Virus record (IMG/VR): IMGVR_UViG_3300047462_000282
Location: 62,001-126,000 of that record
Origin: a virus
Reading direction: 5' to 3' (one strand)
DNA length: 64,000 nucleotides
This document shows positions 8,589 through 16,748 of the stretch, piece after piece. The translations under genes and the position numbers were made by a program. Position 1 is the first letter of the stretch. Each line of letters begins with the position of its first letter. A model generated the notes under the pieces. That model did not search any database. It saw only the letters and a program-made list of their open reading frames with translations, and was not told the DNA's origin.

Positions 8589-11500
8589 ATGTTTATCAAA
8601 CAAGGTGAACTCATAGAGATTAACAGGATTGAAAATACAGCATCCTGTATTCCTGCCGTTAATCCAGAAATTCTAGAGAACTTTAGAAAAGTAGCTGCGA
8701 ATCTAAAAAAGATTGCCCCTAAAGCTGAAGATTTCCTTTATTTTTCTGCTGTTATGATGCATGCTGCTGAAGCTGCCGCGCTTAATGACGATGGCACTCC
8801 TAAGCTAAACGCCAAGGGCGAACACGTTGAAGTGGGCTGGAATAAGCAGGATGGCTCATGGCGCTGGATGAGTAATGATCCAAGCATTAAGCCTTATAAG
8901 AATTCTAATGGCGACATATTCCCCGAGGAAGAACTCGTAAAAGCATATAAGAAGTGGGTAGGCAAGCCTCTTTGCATCGATCATAAATCCAGCTCGGTAG
9001 ATCATGTAAGAGGCTTTATTGTTGATACCTACTACGATCGCGGGCTCAAGAGGGTTATCGCGCTATGTGCATTAGATAAACATAATTACCCAGATTTGGC
9101 TCGTAAGGTTGCCACTGGATATTCTAACTGTGTTTCTATGGGTACTGCTGTCGGACGCGCTATTTGCTCTGATTGTGGACGTGTTGCCCGTGCCGAACAA
9201 GACTTCTGCACCCATATGAAGACCAAGAGCTGCTACGGCGAAATTAACGTAGACTTAAATCCAATTGAACTATCCATTGTTGTTAATGGTGCCGATCCAA
9301 AAGCTAGCATCAAACACATCATTGCAGCCGCTAACACTCTTAATAGCTATGTTGAAACAAAGCAAAAAGAGCTAGAAAAATTGGCTGAAGATACTTATGT
9401 AGCCAATCTCTCTTTTGAAAATAAGGGTGGCGACGGGTTTTCTAAAGATCCAGGAAAAGTAACCAATGTAAGCGTTACTGCTAAAGATCTTGAAAGCTTT
9501 AAAAAGGATGTTGATAAGGCAATCGAGGACTTCCAAAAACTTCAATCTTCTATTTCAAATGAAGAAAATATGGAAGAACCTGGTAATCAACTGGCATCTG
9601 ATCAAATGACCGGTCCTGGTTTAACTGGACCTGCAGCCGATTCAGGATTGGCTCCTCCAACTGCAAGATATGCCTCTGCCAATGTTGGAGCAGATACTAT
9701 CGCCGAGCTTCGCGAGGTCACCAAGACCATTGAAGCTAAATTGAGCCAAATGAAACAAACCTTGGATAAGTTAGCAAACACTTCTACAAAACAAACACAA
9801 GAGGAAACTATGTCTGGAACACAAGATCTAAATAAAAAGGGTTACTACCAGGGTGCTGGCGGCGTTAACGAGCCTACTCCAGGTCAACCAAAATATACTA
9901 AGGACCCACTAAATGAAGAGCTTCGCGAAAAAGAAGACAAGCAAATGGTTGGTCAATCTCCGTTCCCAGGCGTAGGTCCTGTTGATGGAATGCATCCAAG
10001 CCCAGAGTCTGCTGACCCTGCAAACGAGTTAGAGCGTAAAAAGATGCTTGCTCGCGCAGAAGCAGAAGAGAGAGCAATTCGCCGTCAAGCAATTGTTAAC
10101 TTAGCTAAGGGTGCTTTAGAAAACAAGCAAGCTTATTTCCAGAATGGTTTGGAAAAGGGTAATGTTAACACCCCAACTCCTGGTCAAGTTAAGTATCCAA
10201 AAGACAAGCTTAACGAACAACTTCGTGATTACGAAGACAAGCAAATGGTCGGACAAAAGCCATTCCCAGGCGTCGGACCAGTTGATGGAATGCATCCATC
10301 TCCAGCTTCCGCAGAAACTCCTGACGAAAAGAAGCGTAAGGAAATGCTACAAAGAGCATCCTTGAGAGCAAGATTCGTCAAGGCAGCAAACGAAGACGGA
10401 ACTCAGAACCTAGCTAAGAGCGCATGGGAAGTATTCCTAGGCGACAAGCTTCTTCTTACCGCATCTGTTGACGAGCTTTCTGGTGGACGTACTGAACTAA
10501 TGTACGACCACATTGCAACCAAGGAATTTGGTAGCACTTTGATTGCTAAGGTCAAGAAGGAAGGCGCTGAGAAAGTTGCCAAACTATACAAGACCGCACA
10601 AGCTGAGCCTGCTGCTCCAGCACCAGAGGCTGGTCCATCTGGTGAGCCTATGCCCCAAGCAGAAGACACTGGCAAGTCTGGTGATCCAAAGGAAAACGTA
10701 CTAAGTCTAGCTGAAAAAGTTAGAGACCTATCTTCTGACCTAGTTGAAGGCGTTAGAGCCTTGACTGGTGAGCAAGCAGAAATGGGCGCAATGGAAGGTG
10801 GAGAAATTCCAGAAATGGGCGCAACCACAGCTTCTGATAGCTTTAGCACTGCCACTCTAAACACTCTAAGAAAGCAATTGAACGGAGCCCTTACAGACGC
10901 TATGAAGGAAGCCGTTGCAGAGCTTAACGATCATCAATCTGAACTTGAAATGATCGCAGGTCTTTACGATAAAGGCGCTGTCAGCCCGTCCAATACGGAA
11001 TTAGTTGGCACCCTCGTACAAGATGCAATGAACGAAGCCAAGACCGCTGTTGCTGACGGATTCCAGCTTATGACTGCTTTCGTCAAGTATGCTCGTGGTA
11101 CCCAGGCTATCGTCAAGCGCGCCGAAATGGAAGCAGAACTTGAAGCACTAGCTGAGGGAGAAACTATGACAACCGAACACGATAGTCATTCGGATGATGA
11201 CTTGATGAATCTAGTCCAAGAGACCAATGCTGACTTGGATGCAGTTAAGGATTTGATGAGCGACGAGCACTCTGTTGATGCAGACCCTGCTCTTGATTTG
11301 GATGCTGCATTGCCAACCGACGATGCTAACGAAGTAAACGTTGACATTAAGGATCCAAAGGCTCTAGACATGCTACCAAAGGGAACTGCAGTTGTTACTG
11401 CCTCCTACGATAGCAAAGAAGGTCGTGCCGCTCTTCGTGCTAAGCTAGCAGCTGATGCTCTTGGCAAAGAAGACGATGGCGAAATTCAAGATATGTCCAA

Positions 11501-12167
11501 GGCTAAGTTCAGCGATATGTTGCAAGAAGCAGATCGCCTTGCTGATGGTCAGACCCAGCTTGACACCAAGCCATCTGACAGCCTAGGAAAAGTTGAAACT
11601 CTTCCAGAAATCAACAAGCAAATGATGGACGTCGCTAAAGCTCCACCTAAGGTACGTAAGGAAGCAGAAGCCATTTACAAGCTTGTCTCTGAAGGCAAGC
11701 TAGATCCTAAGGACCTAGATGCTCTAGTAGCAGAAGGTTTGGATAAGGATGCAGTTGCTTACTACAAGAAGTACTTCGGTGAAGTTGATGGTGGTGGCGA
11801 ATTCGCAACCGAATTGGTCAAGGAACACGTCAAGGCTCAATTGGAAGCAGAGCTTGGCAAGTACAGAGTCAAGTTGGCACGTTCTTACGAGCTAGCATAT
11901 GACATGGTTGAACGTGGTTTGTGCCACAGTGATAGAGCCGCAGTCTCTTCTCAGGTCGATGAAATCATGAAGTTTAATGATGATAGCTTCGAGTCCTTGA
12001 AGAGAGTAGTTGCAAAGCATGCTCCAGTGCTACGCAAGGAAGCTGGTCGCCTACCACTAGTTGGTATGCTAGGTTCTGGTGAAGTTAATGGCGCTGCTCC
12101 AACTGAGTCTGATGATTGGAATCAATTGTCCGCAGCATTTGCTAAGACCTCTAAGAGACTGTTCTAA
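8589..12167 (+). CDS. Putative prohead protease fused to long scaffold-like region
   Basis: This 1192-residue protein has an N-terminal domain (about residues 40-260) resembling phage prohead maturation proteases: a CIDHKSS His motif near residue 130, a NCVSMGTA segment with the candidate nucleophilic Ser near 182, and a closing ELSIVVNGADPKA strand like those ending this protease fold. Between them is a Cys/His cluster (CSDCG, then FCTH and SCYG) that looks like a zinc-binding insertion. The remaining 900 residues are acidic, helical and Ala/Glu-rich, as expected of a scaffold. They contain a direct duplication (about residues 417-478 and 514-578, sharing NTPTPGQ- and PFPGVGPVDGMHPSP-type sequence). 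The family fit is by motif order only. The long tail may be cleaved off during maturation. Confidence 0.68.
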   Translation: MFIKQGELIEINRIENTASCIPAVNPEILENFRKVAANLKKIAPKAEDFLYFSAVMMHAAEAAALNDDGTPKLNAKGEHVEVGWNKQDGSWRWMSNDPSIKPYKNSNGDIFPEEELVKAYKKWVGKPLCIDHKSSSVDHVRGFIVDTYYDRGLKRVIALCALDKHNYPDLARKVATGYSNCVSMGTAVGRAICSDCGRVARAEQDFCTHMKTKSCYGEINVDLNPIELSIVVNGADPKASIKHIIAAANTLNSYVETKQKELEKLAEDTYVANLSFENKGGDGFSKDPGKVTNVSVTAKDLESFKKDVDKAIEDFQKLQSSISNEENMEEPGNQLASDQMTGPGLTGPAADSGLAPPTARYASANVGADTIAELREVTKTIEAKLSQMKQTLDKLANTSTKQTQEETMSGTQDLNKKGYYQGAGGVNEPTPGQPKYTKDPLNEELREKEDKQMVGQSPFPGVGPVDGMHPSPESADPANELERKKMLARAEAEERAIRRQAIVNLAKGALENKQAYFQNGLEKGNVNTPTPGQVKYPKDKLNEQLRDYEDKQMVGQKPFPGVGPVDGMHPSPASAETPDEKKRKEMLQRASLRARFVKAANEDGTQNLAKSAWEVFLGDKLLLTASVDELSGGRTELMYDHIATKEFGSTLIAKVKKEGAEKVAKLYKTAQAEPAAPAPEAGPSGEPMPQAEDTGKSGDPKENVLSLAEKVRDLSSDLVEGVRALTGEQAEMGAMEGGEIPEMGATTASDSFSTATLNTLRKQLNGALTDAMKEAVAELNDHQSELEMIAGLYDKGAVSPSNTELVGTLVQDAMNEAKTAVADGFQLMTAFVKYARGTQAIVKRAEMEAELEALAEGETMTTEHDSHSDDDLMNLVQETNADLDAVKDLMSDEHSVDADPALDLDAALPTDDANEVNVDIKDPKALDMLPKGTAVVTASYDSKEGRAALRAKLAADALGKEDDGEIQDMSKAKFSDMLQEADRLADGQTQLDTKPSDSLGKVETLPEINKQMMDVAKAPPKVRKEAEAIYKLVSEGKLDPKDLDALVAEGLDKDAVAYYKKYFGEVDGGGEFATELVKEHVKAQLEAELGKYRVKLARSYELAYDMVERGLCHSDRAAVSSQVDEIMKFNDDSFESLKRVVAKHAPVLRKEAGRLPLVGMLGSGEVNGAAPTESDDWNQLSAAFAKTSKRLF

Positions 12168-12191
12168 GCAACTAAAAATAAGGATACTATA

Positions 12192-13013
12192 ATGACTAAC
12201 AAAAGTGTATCAGATTTCGTAGCTGCAACAATGGATGCAGTTCTTAAGAGTGAAGCTCACAAGTCTTTGTTTGGCGAACAATACAAGACTGCTTCTGCTA
12301 AGTGCTCAAAGTGCAGCAAAGAAAGCTGTTCCTGCGACTCTTCAATGGCAGATGACGACAACGATGCTCGTGGTGGCAAGAAGTGCGACGAGTGCGGCAA
12401 ACCAAAGAACTTCTGCAAATGTGACAGTGGTTCAGCAGATGCTAACGATGCACGTAAGAAGAAGGAAGAATCCTCTTCTGGTGACAGCAGTTCAGCTTCT
12501 GACATGAACGATGCTCGCAAGAAGAAGGAAGAGTCCTCTTCTGACAGCAGTTCTGCTGACGACGATAACGATGCCCGTAAGGCAAAGTCCTCCTCTGACA
12601 GCGACTCTAGCAGCGCAGACGACAACGATGCCCGCAAGGCAAAGAAAGATTCCTCTTCCGACAGCTCTGACAGCAGCTCCGCAGACGATGAAGTAGTAGT
12701 TGATGCAGCATTTGATCTTGCTATCGACAGCCTACTTACCGCCTCCGCCGCTCTTGACAAAGTTGGAATGGAAAAGTCCTCTAGCTTCAGCCTAAAACTT
12801 GCCTCTCTAGTTGTAGAAGCCAAGAAGAAGGAAAAAGAAACTAAGAAGAGCAAGAAAGACTCTAAGAGCGATTCTCAATCTGCTAAGGACAAGGCTTCCA
12901 AGGAAAAAGAAAAGGCAGCTAAGGAAAAAGCTAAGGAAAAGGCAGCCAAGGAAAAAGAGAAAGAAAAAGCTGCTAAGGAAAAAGCCAAAGCTAAGTCTTC
13001 TTCAAAGAAATAA
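12192..13013 (+). CDS. Low-complexity Ser/Asp/Lys protein with Cys motifs and NDAR repeats
   Basis: The family of this 273-residue protein is not recognised. Three zones are visible. Residues 30-85 hold Cys pairs (CSKCSKESCSC, then CDECGKPKNFCKC) that could bind zinc. Residues 55-165 repeat a unit built from an acidic stretch, the tetrapeptide NDAR, a Lys run and a Ser run, five times. After a short hydrophobic helical segment (about 175-215) comes a Lys/Glu/Ala helix with repeated KEKAAKEK blocks. It has a clear AGGATA ribosome site and lies just after the protease/scaffold gene, so a role as scaffold, core or DNA-binding internal protein is possible. The repeats make it prone to replication slippage. 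Confidence 0.72.
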   Translation: MTNKSVSDFVAATMDAVLKSEAHKSLFGEQYKTASAKCSKCSKESCSCDSSMADDDNDARGGKKCDECGKPKNFCKCDSGSADANDARKKKEESSSGDSSSASDMNDARKKKEESSSDSSSADDDNDARKAKSSSDSDSSSADDNDARKAKKDSSSDSSDSSSADDEVVVDAAFDLAIDSLLTASAALDKVGMEKSSSFSLKLASLVVEAKKKEKETKKSKKDSKSDSQSAKDKASKEKEKAAKEKAKEKAAKEKEKEKAAKEKAKAKSSSKK

Positions 13014-13029
13014 TTCAAAGTAGGATACA

Positions 13030-13275
13030 ATGTTCAAAACCGCTAGCTTTGAAGACGAGATCTATCGTTCTATGGAAAATAAACTTGTAGAAGCACAAGT
13101 TGAAAACAAGCATGGATTCAATAAGCTAGCACAAGCAGTTAATTGTTTAAATGCTGCTGCTGAGATCTTTGAACAAGCTGGTATGCCAGCAGAAGCCGCA
13201 GAAATTACCGAAGTCTTGCAAGGATTGGCTAAAGACCTATCCGGCAAGACTTCTTCTGTTTCAGGATCCAAATGA
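13030..13275 (+). CDS. Small helical protein, paralogue of next gene
   Basis: An 81-residue, mainly helical protein. Its core (FEDEIYRSMENKL, then GFNKLAQAVNCLNAA and the FEQAG..AEAAEI segment) aligns over its full length with the N-terminal 65 residues of the gene that follows. The two overlap by ATGA at 13272, so they are translated together and may form a heteromeric helical assembly. An AGGATAC ribosome site precedes the ATG. Function unknown; position suggests head assembly. Confidence 0.7.
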   Translation: MFKTASFEDEIYRSMENKLVEAQVENKHGFNKLAQAVNCLNAAAEIFEQAGMPAEAAEITEVLQGLAKDLSGKTSSVSGSK

Positions 13276-13823
13276 TTAAGAAAAGTGTATTTGAAGATGA
13301 ATTAATTGCTGGAATGCAGCGTGAACTAAAAACTCATGCAGAGAAACAAGGTATGGAAAATCTTGTTAAGGCAGCAGATTATCTTCATTCCGCTATGGAT
13401 ATCCTAGATGAAGCAGGATTAACTGCCCATTCTGATCGTATTCTTAAACTTTTAGCTAAAATTGCTCGTGATGGTATTGAGCCAGGTGACGTAATTGAAT
13501 TTAAAAGTTTGTTAGAAGAGCCAAAGGAGTCCAAGGAGCTTCCTAAGGAGGAAATCTCGTTTAAGAGCCTATTGGACGGCGACGAGGACGATGCTAGGGG
13601 AAAGCCTCCACATCCAAAGAACCCTACCAAGATTCATGATCCTCATACCCATGGATTAACGCCTGAAAAACAGGTTAAAAATCTTTTGGAACATGGAACT
13701 CCATTCAATATGGCAGATGATGGCAAAGCTGATGATTTGCTGGATGTTGATATTGATGATGAAGCAATTGAGATTGTTGAACATCCATTAGGTCAATCTG
13801 ATTTTGAGGATGAAAAAGATTAA
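13272..13823 (+). CDS. Helical N-domain protein, paralogue of preceding gene
   Basis: Residues 1-65 (FEDELIAGMQREL, then ENLVKAADYLHSAMDILDEAG and the RILKLLAKIA helix) are homologous to the preceding 81-residue protein. The rest is acidic and probably disordered. It includes a GDEDDARGK stretch that recalls the NDAR repeats two genes upstream, and a short HPKNPTKIHDPHTHG His/Pro segment. Its function is unknown. The gene ends a cluster; a 131-base gap with a TATAAT at 13880-13885 follows. Confidence 0.7.
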   Translation: MIKKSVFEDELIAGMQRELKTHAEKQGMENLVKAADYLHSAMDILDEAGLTAHSDRILKLLAKIARDGIEPGDVIEFKSLLEEPKESKELPKEEISFKSLLDGDEDDARGKPPHPKNPTKIHDPHTHGLTPEKQVKNLLEHGTPFNMADDGKADDLLDVDIDDEAIEIVEHPLGQSDFEDEKD

Positions 13824-13954
13824 TAATTAGTTGTGCGTGCTTTAGCTATAGTTTTCGCAATCTTCTCCATAAATAGATATATAATATCAGTGAGACGGTA
13901 ATAGTGGCTAAGGATATTCATGAAAACAGATTCTAACAAGCAAGGGTGGCAATA

Positions 13955-14644
13955 ATGTTGCGCTTAGTACAAGTGGGCAATACGCTCCCCGCCAGTTTTA
14001 TTTGTGACCCGTCTACCGAATTTCAACCAGGAATGATTGCCGAACTAACTGTTATTGGTAATCAAGTAATGGCAACTGTTAGCAATGGTACCGCTCCCCT
14101 TGGTATCATTGATGATATCAAAACCAGGGCTTTTACTAACGTTTCTTGGAACGAAGTTGTTATTGTTCCTGCTATTGGTGTTCCTGGACCTGGTGGTCAG
14201 TTAGTGACCCCTATTGACATTAAAGCAGAATTAAGAAAGCCTAATATAGTATCTAGTAGTTTTAATTCTACTATTGATGTAGTGCTTAACCCTAACAATG
14301 GTGTTATCACCTTCTTAGCGGGTACGCTATTGAATTTTGATTTAACTGGTACTGGTCAGCCAAATGCTATCAGAACCATAGTTAACTATACCTATCAAGT
14401 GGCTAATATTCCGGGTGATGATAGCACCCAGGGTTCTGGCAGAATGACAGTTTGGTTTAATAGAATGTTTTTCCAAACTGATCAATATGAAACTAATCAG
14501 CAATATCCAGTTCGTGCTAATTTGTATGTTAGCGAAAATGGATTTTTGACTACTAGACGCCCAAGTTCTATTCATCCAGCTGTTGCTATGGTGACGGCAC
14601 CACCAACTCCAATGAACCCAATGTTGGAAGTTTTGTGGTTCTGA
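13955..14644 (+). CDS. Beta-rich virion protein (decoration or fibre-like)
   Basis: A 229-residue beta-rich protein with many Val/Thr/Ile strands and Gly/Pro turns. The N-terminus (GNTLPASFICDPST, then GMIAELTVIGNQ) resembles small capsid-surface or head-fibre proteins more than any enzyme. I chose ATG 13955 over GTG 13946 because an AAGGGTGG ribosome site sits six bases before it. The last nine residues, NPMLEVLWF, are nearly repeated (NPMIEVLWL) immediately after the stop codon, next to a homing endonuclease gene. This indicates the 3' end was replaced or duplicated. Exact role unknown. Confidence 0.68.
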   Translation: MLRLVQVGNTLPASFICDPSTEFQPGMIAELTVIGNQVMATVSNGTAPLGIIDDIKTRAFTNVSWNEVVIVPAIGVPGPGGQLVTPIDIKAELRKPNIVSSSFNSTIDVVLNPNNGVITFLAGTLLNFDLTGTGQPNAIRTIVNYTYQVANIPGDDSTQGSGRMTVWFNRMFFQTDQYETNQQYPVRANLYVSENGFLTTRRPSSIHPAVAMVTAPPTPMNPMLEVLWF

Positions 14645-14700
14645 ACCCGATGATTGAAGTGCTCTGGTTGGTCAAAAGGAAACGAGCTGATATGTAGTGT
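14645..14700 (+). pseudogene. Remnant of displaced 3' end of the preceding gene
   Basis: Just past the stop codon at 14644, the bases from 14643 again encode NPMIEVLWL in place of NPMLEVLWF, followed by VKRKRADM and a stop. Differences from the intact copy at 14614-14640 are mostly at wobble positions. The simplest reading is that the endonuclease gene arrived with its own version of the host gene's 3' end and left the original end stranded downstream. It has no start of its own and is not expected to be made. Confidence 0.55.
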
Positions 14701-14713
14701 TTTGGAGTCAAGT

Positions 14714-15487
14714 ATGCTGACAAACGAACAAAACACTACAATTCACTATCTTTATCGTATTACTAATAAAATTAATGGAAAAATTTATATCGGGCAAACG
14801 GTGGAGCCAGATAAACGATGGTATCGACATAAATATATGGCTACACAAGATCAGCCTTCTATGGTAATTTCGCGTGCCATTAAAAAATATGGTAGTGATA
14901 CTTTTGATTTTGAAATTATAGCAGCATGTACATCATGGGAAGATGTTAATGATACAGAAACTGTATTAGTTTCTCAATATGATTGTTTAGTTCCTAAGGG
15001 CTATAATGTTGCTCTTGGAGGATTTAATGCACCTAAATCGGAAGCCTGGTTGAAAGCTATGCGAGATTGGCACGCCTCACTTTCTGTAGAGAAAAGGGCT
15101 GAAATTAGTAAAAAACAATCAGAAGCCACTCAACAACAAATCTTTGAAAAGGGTCATCCTGCCCAGGGTCGCATCGTAACAGAAGAAGAAAAAGAATTGC
15201 ATCGTAAAGCACGTCTTGAGAACCCTATCGAATATACTGAAGAGTTAAGACAAAAAATGTCCGAATCTCATATCGGCATCAAAGACACAGAAGATACCAA
15301 ACAAAAGAAATCAGAAAGCGCCAAGGAAGCATGGGATAAACGAATTGATTATTCTCGCAAGTGCTCCGTTGATGGTTGCGACGTATCTGGTAAGGCAAAG
15401 TATAAGATTATCGATGGCATCAGATATTGCAACAAGCATGGTTTGCGTATGTTGAGGTATGGGCGATTGAATGCGCTAACTGAGTAA
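14714..15487 (+). CDS. GIY-YIG homing endonuclease with zinc finger
   Basis: The N-terminal domain begins YLYRITN...GKIYIGQT, the GIY-YIG signature, with the catalytic Arg in KRWYRHK and a downstream Glu in NDTETVLV. The middle contains NUMOD3-like helical DNA-binding segments (EELRQKMSESHIG and similar). The last 40 residues carry a CSVDGCD...YCNKHG zinc-finger pattern common in phage endonucleases. ATG 14714 follows a TTGGAG ribosome site; the longer frame from TTG 14654 reads through the stranded gene end and is rejected. It should make a site-specific cut in phages lacking the gene and spread by repair. Confidence 0.9.
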   Translation: MLTNEQNTTIHYLYRITNKINGKIYIGQTVEPDKRWYRHKYMATQDQPSMVISRAIKKYGSDTFDFEIIAACTSWEDVNDTETVLVSQYDCLVPKGYNVALGGFNAPKSEAWLKAMRDWHASLSVEKRAEISKKQSEATQQQIFEKGHPAQGRIVTEEEKELHRKARLENPIEYTEELRQKMSESHIGIKDTEDTKQKKSESAKEAWDKRIDYSRKCSVDGCDVSGKAKYKIIDGIRYCNKHGLRMLRYGRLNALTE

Positions 15488-15517
15488 AACAGCTGCATAT
15501 TCTTTTATTTAGTTGAG

Positions 15518-15537
15518 GGTTGATTAATAAATCAACC
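15518..15537 (+). other. Perfect 8-bp hairpin between endonuclease and next gene
   Basis: GGTTGATT and AATCAACC form a perfect stem with an AATA loop. No T-run follows, so it is not a canonical intrinsic terminator. It could be a transcript-stability or processing hairpin separating the endonuclease gene from the next structural gene, or a protein-binding dyad. Confidence 0.5.
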
Positions 15538-15591
15538 GGAAGCTTTCTATATTCTGGCATAATGTAGAATAATGCGATCATTGAGGCAACC

Positions 15592-16746
15592 ATGAGTTTT
15601 AAACATACCAATTTTGAAGATTCTGTCACTATGCGTTCTTTAGAGAAGCTCGCTAGAGACAAGGGATTGGTCAAGGACCAGCCTATGACTAAAGTAGCAG
15701 CTGCCTCTGAATTGGATCTATCTCCTTCTGAGAGCTTAACTGAAAATGTACTCAAGCTATGTTCTGGTTTGAGACACGCCGGTTTTGATAAGTATGCTAC
15801 TGAGCTAGAAGGAAAACTACTTGCATACAAACAGGTACAAACTCTTTATGAAGTAAATAAAGAAACTGGTGATGACTTGGTGCATGCCGCACATCCCAAG
15901 GGAAGCCACAAACTAGAAGACGTTGATAGTAGCGAAGCCGTCTTTGAAGATATCTTAGATCAGCACTTGAAGCATGTCACAATGGTAGAGAAGGATCCAA
16001 CTGGTAAACTATCTTCTGCTTCCGAAGTGCTTTCGGCTGTCAAGAATGTTTTTGCACAATCAGCATCACTTGCCGAAGTCAATCGCTTAGCTAATGGTAT
16101 TGTGAATCAAGTAAATGCAATTGCTAAGGCATCTAATCCTGAGCTTACTTTTTCTATTAACAATTGGGTCAACAGCATCTCAAGCCTTGCAGGAGATCCT
16201 ACCGTTTACAATATCAATGAAATTAAAAAGCAACTAAAGATATTATATGAGAGATTGGATCCATCTATTTTAAGTGGTGGAACTTATGGATTGGGAGGAC
16301 TTTCTGATTATACTTGGAGTAGAGTTCAGGGCGCTTTCCGTCAAGCAAACACTTTGGCAGATCAAGCCATTGCTAAACGCAGAGATGTTGATGCTGGTAC
16401 TCCGGTGGAAAATGACACTGGTACTGAGCAGGATAAACCTTCTGTCACTCAGCAAATGAAAGAGTATACTCCAGAAGCTTCTCCTCTATCAAGTCTTTAT
16501 AAGAGAATTGGAACTCTAAGACAAAAATTACAGTCAGCAGGATTGATAGGATCGGTTGCTCGTAATTCGTCCGCAATGGCTTGGATTAAAGAAGAGTCAG
16601 CTAGTTTAACTGATCTTGCCAATAGAATGGGTAAGGTTCCAGAAACTCAAGAAGCTCAGATGGCAACTATCTTGGAAAAAGAGTTGGCTACTTATGAACA
16701 AGAGGTTGAGCAGTTTTACAATCAATGGGTTCAGACAAAGGCATAA
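15592..16746 (+). CDS. Large helical virion-module protein, 384 residues
   Basis: The family is not recognised. The N-terminus (FEDSVTMRSLEKLARDKG, then LKLCSGLRHAGFDKYATEL) is similar in layout to the small helical proteins at 13030 and 13272 and to the protein at 20377. The latter also shares a DxxxAHP motif with this one (HAAHPKGS here, EDAHPNSV there). The rest is helical with a Gly-rich turn near residue 230. A TGAGG ribosome site precedes the ATG. It heads a run of large unknown proteins ending at 21636 that probably form one internal or tail-associated structure. Confidence 0.72.
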   Translation: MSFKHTNFEDSVTMRSLEKLARDKGLVKDQPMTKVAAASELDLSPSESLTENVLKLCSGLRHAGFDKYATELEGKLLAYKQVQTLYEVNKETGDDLVHAAHPKGSHKLEDVDSSEAVFEDILDQHLKHVTMVEKDPTGKLSSASEVLSAVKNVFAQSASLAEVNRLANGIVNQVNAIAKASNPELTFSINNWVNSISSLAGDPTVYNINEIKKQLKILYERLDPSILSGGTYGLGGLSDYTWSRVQGAFRQANTLADQAIAKRRDVDAGTPVENDTGTEQDKPSVTQQMKEYTPEASPLSSLYKRIGTLRQKLQSAGLIGSVARNSSAMAWIKEESASLTDLANRMGKVPETQEAQMATILEKELATYEQEVEQFYNQWVQTKA

Positions 16747-16748
16747 AT

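Noticed and set aside
12257-12853. 198-codon minus-strand frame opposite the Ser/Asp/Lys repeat gene
   Set aside because: It arises from the repeated codons of the plus-strand gene, which has a clear ribosome site and tight spacing with neighbours.
14654-14713. Upstream extension of the GIY-YIG gene from a TTG codon
   Set aside because: This segment encodes the stranded copy of the previous gene's end, and ATG 14714 has a proper ribosome site.
14714-15487. Group I intron around a homing endonuclease
   Set aside because: The flanking gene is complete before the endonuclease, no exon resumes afterward, and no intron core is recognisable. The same holds for the other five endonucleases.
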